NCBI GenBank assembly: GCA_013215385.1 | Contig: JABSOY010000009.1 | Span: forward strand, 204,167-268,166 | Source: Colwellia sp. | GTDB taxonomy: Bacteria; Pseudomonadota; Gammaproteobacteria; Enterobacterales; Alteromonadaceae | DNA length: 64,000 nucleotides | Reading direction: 5' to 3' | Shown here: piece by piece, positions 9,201-15,585 of the stretch | Position numbering within the stretch: position 1 is the stretch's first letter | Layout of the letters: each line of letters begins with the position of its first letter | Made by a program: the position numbers and the translations under genes | The notes under the pieces: generated by a model | What the model was told of the DNA's origin: nothing | Databases searched by the model: none | The model's input: only the letters and a program-made list of their open reading frames with translations

Positions 9201-9350
9201 CTCAGCTTGTTGCTCGGCAAGATCAATCAAACTTGCGCGCTTGTTTTTCGCTGGCTCACTCTTGTTCTCAATAAAGGTACTCATACAACCAGAAATGATT
9301 AAACAACTAATGAATAGTGCGACAGAACGATGGACAGGAAAAAGTGCCAT
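6192..9350 (-). CDS. Large TPR lipoprotein (1052 aa)
   Basis: The N-terminus (VALFISCLIISGC) is a lipoprotein signal with the lipid-accepting Cys at about 22. The rest is a long alpha-helical solenoid of tetratricopeptide-like repeats, clearest at about 150-240, 330-370, 660-720, 740-800 and 840-900. A Ser-Pro linker (LSPSPSPSPSLSPS, about residue 630) is encoded by a hexanucleotide repeat and splits the solenoid in two. The start overlaps the upstream gene's stop by one base. Large TPR proteins of this kind act as periplasmic scaffolds; GltD/AgmU of the gliding machinery is a possible analogue by size and repeat type. Confidence 0.8.
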   Translation of the reverse strand: MALFPVHRSVALFISCLIISGCMSTFIENKSEPAKNKRASLIDLAEQQAELQLAKYTKKKEIRSEKLAEIYQQLLTLEPDAKVKTKVAYRLVQINTEVFENQSFGGTDNDGSDDTALTLTQLKKDEQALSELVVSYQNLLKNHPQHNSNEHIRYQLAKALDLQGRIDESLVEIELLLTQYPTTKYLAELNFRRGEIYYNLQAYSAAINAYDRVMNAPNNDNYLVNSLYMSGWSLFKLNRFADADIAFLKVFEAIIAAEKQLPYQHEFSFTALNNRYQNLAIDTQRVLSVSLSQQAQAQSLLKLVKSNNSSQYLPLYEHILFENLANFLIKKELKSDAEHTYQAYIELERDNIWSARYSLALLDIYHRDGKFSSMHQLKNNYIVQYGLDGTFWYKALLSIKDELLPHLLQFSDEHARRVYAFAQAQPQGKVRINAFSEAATALAAYLAFAKLPDAKELLTRDVLSDEYLYADANFAAQQYVKALESYENIAYYSPFAAPNVNSVKLKSAYATTLTIRELLNTTPTNKDTDNHSLYQQRITERNRLDKLFIEQYPNDERSVQLATHVVQYAFDAKDFSTVQTMSDFTLTTLGIIAPPASQLMADTVKNPAKYSAKNSAVSTSYRTKKLSPSPSPSPSLSPSALKQVQIVSQLTAHSLYEQDRYQSAEDAYLLALDYADKKINTWQEMRNLLASSIYFQAQAYKVKQPQIAVAHFLRVGTVVPESTYRIIAEFDAANLLLANKLWQQAIDVLLQIQKHFPGHEYTASIPAKLALSYEATQQWQLAAEQLLILVANENGLANGSTATNSESAELKREAQYTAADYYLKAGNTAKALAEFRTYAHAYPQPFNIAQEVRFKMSEFYRQSNEPNKRYFWFRKILSFHAKQSKVSPQTIQHRAIELASTAAFSLGVAHQQTFKYVKLNVPLQKSLKRKQTAMKQAIKYYQQVLSFQLAQDVPPTTFNLAEMYRQLAVDVLKSQRPKDLAELALEEYEILLEELAYPFEEKAIEIHLSNAQRAWQNDYDQWVAKSFAILAEIAPALYNKQERSHDVIDDMH
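7435..7473. repeat. Hexanucleotide microsatellite (GATGGT, about 6.5 units)
   Basis: Tandem copies of GATGGT with one GATAGT variant lie inside the large TPR gene. Read on the coding strand they give alternating Ser-Pro. The unit is a multiple of three, so copy-number slippage would lengthen or shorten the linker without breaking the frame. Confidence 0.95.
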
Positions 9351-11533
9351 TAAAACCCTTCCTTATGATTCAAGTCAGGAGAAGAATTAGACTGGGTGTT
9401 ATCTTGTTCAGGTTCGTTAAAGTTAATATTTTGTGCTTTGGTGTGCTTTTTAGCTGGCAGTAACTGTCTTTCAACTCGTTTATCATATTTTGCCATACGT
9501 TCTAAAACAGCAGCCATTTCATGTCGAGCAGTTAATAAATGCTGTGCTAATATACCGCGTTGCTTATCGACAAATTGTTGAACTTTATCTGCTATTTTAA
9601 CGCTAGTCATTACCCTTAACTCAGCGGTACTCTTTAACAGCGTTTTTATCTCCGTTGCACTTGTTGTAATACGGCCAGCCAAATCTGACAGCAATGATGC
9701 TGAGTCTGCAAGGATCACAAAGCGCTTTCTTTGCTGCTCGGCATGTACTAAAAGTTGCTCAATTTCTTTGAGCTGTTTTTTATGCTGCCATAAACGCTCC
9801 GGAAGTTCTTGCTGTAGCTGCCAGTTCAATACAGCTTCAACACGCTTTACTCTTTTTTTATACTCTTCTACATTTTTGTTGCCATCAAGAAAAGTAATCA
9901 CTTGCTTACTTTGTTTGATACGCGCTAACCATTGTTCTTGTCTTTGATTTGCAAAAGCATAACCTAGTTTCTCTACCTCAGCTTTAGTGATAATTTTAGC
10001 AAGCTGTTGTTTTTTTGCGTTCAGCTCAGTAATAATAGAACGATAATGACCTTGTTGTTGCAGCTCAAAAACCTTAGCTTTTCTGGTGCTATTTAATGCC
10101 AGCGTATCTTGCAACCATAGGTTTTTTTGTTGCTGTGTTTGCAAGTGCGCAGTGATTGAATCTAATTCAATCAGTACTTGGTAATCTGCCTTTAATTCGT
10201 TATCTAATAGCGCTTTTTGTAACCAAACCGAGTCCGTAACATAGCTTTTTTGGCTAACGAAAGGCATAGGCAACTCATTGGCGACTACTGTTTCAGGCTT
10301 TGACATTGCCACGCTTTTTTTGCCTGGCGCAAAACTTAACAAATTATCACTAGCCAAAAAATCTTCCTGAAAATAAGCTAACTCTGCTAAGCGTTGTTGA
10401 TATAGCCGCTCGGCATTTTGGTAACTGGTCATACCCTCTTCTAGCGACATTTGTTCTGCAACTTGTGTGGCAAGTAACAATGCGGCTTGCCAACCTAAAT
10501 TAGAATACGGGAAGCGTTCTTTCATTAAATTAAAGAGCTTAAACGACAGGGTATTTTGTTTTATTTTTTGCGCCGAGAAAGCAAAAATAAACAGTGCTGA
10601 CTCGCTATAAGGACTATCTTGAGGAAAGTTTTTTAATTCGTAATAAGCCGCTTCATAATTTTCTTGTTTAACATACAGTTGAGCCAACAATAATTGTGCG
10701 TAATCATTTACCGCTTGTTGCTGGTTTTTTTCATCATTAACTTTCTCGCTAAAACCACCTTCATTATCAGTCGAAAAAGGGCTGAAAAGTAACTGCCAGA
10801 AGGTCTTAGATGGTGGTTGCCAAAAAGTATTTTTAATCTTAGTTAGTAGCGGCTTAGCAAGTTCAAACTCAGCTCGTTCCATATGTAATAAGGCTTGATT
10901 CAATTCGATATAAGCAACCGTAATTGATTGTTTATTTAAGCCTTCGTCTACATTGTCTTCTGGTTGAACGGCAGAATAAACCGGTAACTCAGGCCAATAA
11001 GCGAGCTGATTAAGAATTTGATATTGGTCACTATAAGCGTTCGACACTTGGCTGATTTTACTCAGTGTCGCTCTTGCTGTTTTATTGTCACCTTGCTCAA
11101 TTTGTTGCTCAGCTAATTGTAATAAGGCGATTAAGGTTAATTCAGCCGGTGATGTATTAGACTTCGACTCTTGTGTATTATCCACCTTAGAAGCAACATC
11201 ATCAGCGCCTACTTGTTCTCTTTGTAAATGATAAAGTGATTGCCTTGCTTGATGATGCAAACCCACAGTCACTTGCAAGCCGGCTTCAAACAGACGACTT
11301 TGTGATGATTGGCTATTAAAACGCTGACGATTCAAACTGATTTGGTTAAGCGCTGCGCCGTAATTACCGGTAAAATAAAAATATAAGGCCTGTCGGTATA
11401 GTTTATCTTCGAGCTGTGGACTTGCCTCAACAACCTCTGCCGATGTTGGCATAACGGTTGTTAAAATCATCATGCCACTGAGCAACGTGACCTTGACGAT
11501 TTGTTTAAAAAACGAAGCTAGGTTAAAGCGCAT
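9350..11533 (-). CDS. Secreted TPR / coiled-coil envelope protein (727 aa)
   Basis: A signal peptide (about 1-32, ending PTSA) precedes a TPR-like region (about 40-370; for example YRQALYFYFTGNYGAALNQI and QLLLAQLYVKQENYEAAYYELKNFP). The C-terminal third (about 470-700) is long, charged and heptad-rich, as expected for a coiled coil. I do not recognise a named family. It lies between the 194-residue secreted protein and the large TPR lipoprotein with almost no gaps, and shares one base with the latter. A rod-like periplasmic connector is the likeliest role. The start lacks a clear ribosome-binding site, suggesting coupling to the gene seven bases upstream. Confidence 0.75.
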   Translation of the reverse strand: MRFNLASFFKQIVKVTLLSGMMILTTVMPTSAEVVEASPQLEDKLYRQALYFYFTGNYGAALNQISLNRQRFNSQSSQSRLFEAGLQVTVGLHHQARQSLYHLQREQVGADDVASKVDNTQESKSNTSPAELTLIALLQLAEQQIEQGDNKTARATLSKISQVSNAYSDQYQILNQLAYWPELPVYSAVQPEDNVDEGLNKQSITVAYIELNQALLHMERAEFELAKPLLTKIKNTFWQPPSKTFWQLLFSPFSTDNEGGFSEKVNDEKNQQQAVNDYAQLLLAQLYVKQENYEAAYYELKNFPQDSPYSESALFIFAFSAQKIKQNTLSFKLFNLMKERFPYSNLGWQAALLLATQVAEQMSLEEGMTSYQNAERLYQQRLAELAYFQEDFLASDNLLSFAPGKKSVAMSKPETVVANELPMPFVSQKSYVTDSVWLQKALLDNELKADYQVLIELDSITAHLQTQQQKNLWLQDTLALNSTRKAKVFELQQQGHYRSIITELNAKKQQLAKIITKAEVEKLGYAFANQRQEQWLARIKQSKQVITFLDGNKNVEEYKKRVKRVEAVLNWQLQQELPERLWQHKKQLKEIEQLLVHAEQQRKRFVILADSASLLSDLAGRITTSATEIKTLLKSTAELRVMTSVKIADKVQQFVDKQRGILAQHLLTARHEMAAVLERMAKYDKRVERQLLPAKKHTKAQNINFNEPEQDNTQSNSSPDLNHKEGF

Positions 11534-11539
11534 AATAAC

Positions 11540-12124
11540 TTATAAAATCCATTGTTCAACGCTAATATTAGCGCGATAATTTGATTCATTATCTTCGACT
11601 TTTAATTCAATCATCACCACGTCATCATCCTTTTCGAACTGATGAGTGATAGCTTTTTGCGTGGTTCTCCCTTCACCATCAAGCCCGGTAAATATAGCGG
11701 TAAGTTGATGTTTACCCACTTTTAAATTTCCTAAATAAACCCGTTGAATTCCTCCTTGTTCAAGCGACTTACGTTGCCGTTCGGTATAGAGAAAACCGGC
11801 AACATCTTTGTTATTAATTTTTAGCTCTACGCTGTCAACTTTAAAAAAACGACCGACGTCTACCGAAACGAAAACAGCAATTTGGGTGCTGGCAGGAAAT
11901 AATAAGTCTTCTTCCAAAATGAACAAATCTCGATTTAACTGCAATACTTGCTTTTTTATATCTTCAAGCGCTGTTGATAACTTGCCATTTGTTGCCGAAG
12001 AATCCACTGTGACTGCATAACTTTTTACAGCAACAGCTAAAGATAAAATCAACATGCTAACAGCAATCAGCAACGCTTTATTTAAGCGTGTAACACTAGG
12101 AGAAGATAAAACATTCATGTTCAT
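11540..12124 (-). CDS. Small secreted protein with coiled coil and beta-sandwich-like domain
   Basis: 194 residues. A signal-anchor or signal peptide covers about 17-38 (ending KSYA). A short heptad segment follows (LEDIKKQVLQLNRDLFILEEDLL, split here by residues about 49-71), then a domain of about 115 residues with alternating strands (VFVSVDVGRFFKVDSVELKI, VGKHQLTAIFTGLDGEG) that looks immunoglobulin-like. No family recognised. An ATG six bases downstream is an equally good start. The fold suggests a periplasmic adaptor binding the TPR proteins next to it. Confidence 0.68.
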   Translation of the reverse strand: MNMNVLSSPSVTRLNKALLIAVSMLILSLAVAVKSYAVTVDSSATNGKLSTALEDIKKQVLQLNRDLFILEEDLLFPASTQIAVFVSVDVGRFFKVDSVELKINNKDVAGFLYTERQRKSLEQGGIQRVYLGNLKVGKHQLTAIFTGLDGEGRTTQKAITHQFEKDDDVVMIELKVEDNESNYRANISVEQWIL

Positions 12125-12173
12125 AAGTTAAACCTAGGACAAGCTTGACCTTGTCGAAATTTAGATAAAAAGA

Positions 12174-13334
12174 TTAAAAGTAAAGGCTATAAAAAGCACG
12201 AATTACGTTCGCTGAAAAACCATATAAAGACTCATTACCTACGCCACCTTCAGCCATCGGGTTTCTGAAATTATTGTAGTTAAAATCAATATAATCCCAT
12301 TGTAACGAAGCTTCAGAGCGCGAACTGCCGAACGACAAACTATGGGGCAATGAATACGTGACTCCAATGCCAATGGTCATATTGTCGAAGTCGCTCAGTT
12401 CTTTGTCTCGGGCGAGATAGTTTTGTGCGTTTTTATAGGGAAATAAGTCGCTATAAAACTTCGCTTCGCTTTGTTGATAATAACGTAGCTTTAGTTCTAC
12501 TTCGAAGGATTCACCAATGGGGTGGCGATAACTTAACTCAACATCGTTAGATTTTATTTCCCAACTATCGCTAAAATAGCGATAGTGAAAAAATAACGCG
12601 GCTCGATAAGGGAGGTAATAACTGGCCGATATTTTAGTGGCAAATGAGTTACGTGTTTCGGGGTATATTTCCGATTGATAACCCACTCCTGAAGGGATTG
12701 AATTGTCGATGTAGCGCACCGTACGATAAGGGTTATTAAGGTATCCCTCGTCAGCAACTGCTTCAAAAGTCAAACTGGCGGTTAAATTACGGGTTAATAT
12801 TTGATTAATACCTGCACGTAACCGGTATTGCTCGCTTTCTTCTTCAAAGCTCTCGTCGCCATTACGTTTAATTTCATTATCACCATATGAAAACCCCATG
12901 CTTAGGTTGGTTAAATCACCAAACATGTCTTGCGAGACATTGATACTTAACGATTGGGCAAAATAGTCATCTTCATCACTTTGGCGCAGATTAAGCGACA
13001 TAATGGTTTTGTCATGTAAGTATTCAATGCCTAGCTGCCCTTCATTACGTTCTTCTGTGTAGGCACTGGCGGTACTTAATACGTCAACCGAAGCCGATGA
13101 AATAGTGTCTAAATAATAATAGGCGGTAACCACCACAGACTCTGTCGCCTTTTTTCTCAACAGAATTGCTGGTCCGTCTATTTTCATGCCGCCACCTTCG
13201 TAGCTGTGATAAAGCACATCTAAACGTTCGGCGCCTAAAACCGCCGCTTGGCTTAAGCTAGCACTTAAAGCAAAATTAATGACCAGGCTAAAGGTAACAA
13301 CAAATTTTAGTGCGGATAAAAAGCGTAATTTCAC
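12174..13334 (-). CDS. DUF3570 family outer-membrane beta-barrel
   Basis: About 386 residues from a GTG at 13334; an in-frame ATG exists at 13397. From the GTG the product has a clean signal peptide (FVVTFSLVINFALSASLSQA). The body is made of amphipathic beta strands (for example LFFHYRYFSDSW, VELKLRYYQQSE) and ends in Phe (YSLYF), typical of outer-membrane barrels. Sequence features such as RLDVLYHSYEGGGMKIDGPAI fit DUF3570. The longer start would add a run of six valines that is only the DUF4266 Gly/Cys tail read in another frame, so I reject it. DUF3570, DUF4266, a thioredoxin and ApbE are, from memory, frequent neighbours. Confidence 0.82.
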   Translation of the reverse strand: MKLRFLSALKFVVTFSLVINFALSASLSQAAVLGAERLDVLYHSYEGGGMKIDGPAILLRKKATESVVVTAYYYLDTISSASVDVLSTASAYTEERNEGQLGIEYLHDKTIMSLNLRQSDEDDYFAQSLSINVSQDMFGDLTNLSMGFSYGDNEIKRNGDESFEEESEQYRLRAGINQILTRNLTASLTFEAVADEGYLNNPYRTVRYIDNSIPSGVGYQSEIYPETRNSFATKISASYYLPYRAALFFHYRYFSDSWEIKSNDVELSYRHPIGESFEVELKLRYYQQSEAKFYSDLFPYKNAQNYLARDKELSDFDNMTIGIGVTYSLPHSLSFGSSRSEASLQWDYIDFNYNNFRNPMAEGGVGNESLYGFSANVIRAFYSLYF

Positions 13335-13353
13335 TCGCAGCAGACTCTTGAAT

Positions 13354-13590
13354 TTAGTTACAACCACAACCACCACCTTCGGTACTTTCAGCGCCACGTG
13401 CGGCTTCTCGAGCGTCTAATACATGAGCAACGTGCATATTTGCAATAGGGTGTCGAGAGGCGCTCATAATGGGATCCGCTAAATTTTGTCTTTCATAGGG
13501 TTTTACCCAAGGCTCGATTGATAAGCTTGCACAGCCCGTTAAACTAATAAGAGCAAGTAACAAAGTACCTCTAACAATATATTTAATCAC
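13354..13590 (-). CDS. DUF4266 small lipoprotein with C-terminal GGGCGCN
   Basis: 78 residues. The signal ends in a lipobox (ISLTGC, Cys 20). The short mature part has WVKPYERQNLADPIM, the hallmark of DUF4266, and ends exactly in GGGCGCN. The two cysteines of this tail could bind metal, form a disulfide or be modified; nothing in the sequence decides. The gene follows tlpA by 27 bp and precedes the DUF3570 gene, so thioredoxin, Cys-tailed lipoprotein and barrel are made together. That makes the tail a plausible client of the thioredoxin. No reaction is known to me for this family. Confidence 0.85.
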   Translation of the reverse strand: MIKYIVRGTLLLALISLTGCASLSIEPWVKPYERQNLADPIMSASRHPIANMHVAHVLDAREAARGAESTEGGGCGCN

Positions 13591-13617
13591 CAGTATTCCT
13601 TGTTCAATAAGTTTTTA

Positions 13618-14121
13618 TCATTCTCTAATGAGCTTTTTAATGGCCTTAGCGTACTTTTTTCCATAACCGTCTTTAAAACCACGGTAGACATAGCGCACGA
13701 TACCATCACGGTCGACAATCACGGTTGTTGGCATCGCTTCTACTTGGTAGGTTGCTGACAATTTATTGGTTTCATCGAAAAATATTGAAAAGCTCAAGTC
13801 TAGATTAGCAAGAAAATCTCTACCCGCTTGGTTTTCTTGCTCAACATTAATGCCCCATACTTGCACACCTAAGTCTTTATATTTATCTTCTAGTGCTTGC
13901 AAAACGGGCATTTCTTTACGGCATGGACCACACCAAGACGCCCAAAAATTAATTAAAATAATGTTGCCACGTTGCTCAGTCAAATTTAGGTTCTGACCTT
14001 GCATGTTCTTTAAGGTAAAGTCAGGAGCAGGCTGCCCTATAGTTACCCCATGGGCATTCATTGATAGTACAAGGGCAAAAATAGCCGATAAACCTCTACG
14101 CCAGAACTTAATTAACAACAT
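13618..14121 (-). CDS. TlpA/ResA-like periplasmic thioredoxin
   Basis: 167 residues: a signal peptide (about 1-25, ending NAHG) and a thioredoxin-like domain. The active site is WASWCGPCRKEMPVL (Cys about 65 and 68), with the cis-proline region EAMPTTVIVDRDG near 140. The ATG follows AAAGGAAAA. Family members reduce periplasmic disulfides, often those of apocytochrome c or of one dedicated client. Two candidate clients are encoded close by: the Cys-tailed DUF4266 lipoprotein directly downstream, and the CxxCH proteins encoded at 15.6-22.3 kb. Confidence 0.88.
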   Translation of the reverse strand: MLLIKFWRRGLSAIFALVLSMNAHGVTIGQPAPDFTLKNMQGQNLNLTEQRGNIILINFWASWCGPCRKEMPVLQALEDKYKDLGVQVWGINVEQENQAGRDFLANLDLSFSIFFDETNKLSATYQVEAMPTTVIVDRDGIVRYVYRGFKDGYGKKYAKAIKKLIRE

Positions 14122-14170
14122 GTATTTTCCTTTATATTAAATGACTACATTCAACTTTAAGGGCTCAATA

Positions 14171-14842
14171 TTAAAAATAAATTGAGACCCCGGTAACAAA
14201 GTTAAGATTATGTGTTGTTTTAGACTCACCGGTAACTTGGGTATCAAAAATATAGTCACTCATGCCGATATCCCATGCCACCCAGTCATTAATAAACACT
14301 CGGTAATTGGCGGTAACATTAACGGTAAATTGTTCATCGCCGGCAAATTCAGTGCTACCAGCACCTAGCTCTATTGAAAAGATGCTATTAAATACTAAAT
14401 CTTTACTAAAAAAGATTTCACCCGGCAGCAGGTTATAACCAATATTTAAACCGTAATACGTTAGCTCTCGCTGTTCATCAGTTAACAAGGGTGCTGAGTT
14501 CACCAGTTTTTCGAAGCTAGTTTCGCCACCTTTTGCTTGGCCATAACGCGCTTTTAGGTAGAAATTTTCAGTAATATGGTAGCCAATATGCGCTGCTAGC
14601 CAACCACTACTTTCAAAATCTTCTATTGAAATAATACCGCCTTGTATGCCGACTTCAAAATTTTCAGAATCAAGTAAGTCGTCGAAAATTTGGCGTCGTT
14701 CAACATCAGCTTTCACTTGTATTTGTGCATTATTATCTTGCTCTGCAGCATTTGTTAAAGATGAGAACGATAAAGCAGCGAGTAATAATGTACTTGCGCT
14801 GATAAATGGCGTTAAAAAAATACGCTGAAACCTATTTTCCAT
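14171..14842 (-). CDS. Outer-membrane beta-barrel protein (OMP_myx-like)
   Basis: 223 residues with a signal peptide (about 1-32, ending TNA) and an eight-strand-like barrel pattern. Strands include GWLAAHIGYHITENFYLKAR and TYYGLNIGYNLLP, and the last ends NFVTGVSIYF with a terminal Phe. The start lies 31 bases inside the upstream barrel gene, so the two barrels are translationally coupled. They share architecture, which suggests an old duplication. Paired small barrels occur in the Myxococcus Glt complex (GltA/GltB); the resemblance is by architecture, not alignment. Confidence 0.75.
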   Translation of the reverse strand: MENRFQRIFLTPFISASTLLLAALSFSSLTNAAEQDNNAQIQVKADVERRQIFDDLLDSENFEVGIQGGIISIEDFESSGWLAAHIGYHITENFYLKARYGQAKGGETSFEKLVNSAPLLTDEQRELTYYGLNIGYNLLPGEIFFSKDLVFNSIFSIELGAGSTEFAGDEQFTVNVTANYRVFINDWVAWDIGMSDYIFDTQVTGESKTTHNLNFVTGVSIYF

Positions 14843-15558
14843 GTGTGAATCTCTTCATTAGTGTCTCGGTCAGTTAATGCTAACGAGAGCTTATATTCTG
14901 CTCGTAATAAAAAGTTACGAGCAATGTGATATTTAATGCCTGCGGCGGCACTCATTAAGGTACTTTGTCGCTTTTTTGCATCGGCTAAAACGCTGTGAGG
15001 TTTAGTATCAATAAAGCCGCCACCAATACCTATGTAAGGGATTACTGTCCATTCAGGCATAGGTTGACTGATCAGCATAACTTCATACAGATTACTGTCA
15101 GAAATATTGCCTAACGCTTTACCGATTGATACTTCTGCACTAAATACCGATGTAAAGGCATAACCAAGATGAACGTTATAAAAGTTAGCGCCTGCTAAAT
15201 CACCATACATAACGCCACCTTCAACATCACGACTCTGAAAGCTTTTTTGAAAATTATCGTCTTGATTTATCGCTTTTCCATACTGGCTTAGACCCAATAA
15301 ATCATCCTGATGAAGCCAGCCTTCGATACCACGTTTATCTTTTACCTTCAGCCAAGATGTGCGTTTAACAAGCACGATAACGTCTTCATTTTTTTCGATA
15401 ATATGAACTACCGGATAACCGGCACTTGGACCCGAATGCAGTTCAACAAAAGGTACTTCAATATGTAAGGTAATAGCTTGAGCGGAATCAGCTAATAACC
15501 TTGGGCTGGTTAAAATAATAACCAGTGACAAAAGTATTTTTGCAAGCGTATTAAACAT
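14812..15558 (-). CDS. Bacterial SH3-domain plus outer-membrane beta-barrel protein
   Basis: 248 residues: a signal peptide (about 1-24), an SH3_3-type domain (about 28-90; VELHSGPSAGYPVVHIIEKNE, then WLKVKDKRGIEGWLHQDDL), and a barrel (about 110-248) ending IGFSVFF. The fusion would place a peptidoglycan- or peptide-binding SH3 domain on the periplasmic side of an outer-membrane anchor. Barrel segments (NVHLGYAFTSVFSAEVSIG, AAGIKYHIARNFLLRAEYKL) resemble the myxobacterial-type outer-membrane barrel family as I remember it. It is the first gene of the motor run after the haem protein, which ends 27 bp upstream of it. Confidence 0.8.
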   Translation of the reverse strand: MFNTLAKILLSLVIILTSPRLLADSAQAITLHIEVPFVELHSGPSAGYPVVHIIEKNEDVIVLVKRTSWLKVKDKRGIEGWLHQDDLLGLSQYGKAINQDDNFQKSFQSRDVEGGVMYGDLAGANFYNVHLGYAFTSVFSAEVSIGKALGNISDSNLYEVMLISQPMPEWTVIPYIGIGGGFIDTKPHSVLADAKKRQSTLMSAAAGIKYHIARNFLLRAEYKLSLALTDRDTNEEIHTWKIGFSVFF

Positions 15559-15585
15559 AAGTTCCTATTTTAAAATTCAACTTGG

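Noticed and set aside
13335..13397. N-terminal extension of the DUF3570 gene starting at 13397
   Set aside because: The added residues come from the DUF4266 Gly/Cys tail read in another frame and disrupt the signal peptide.
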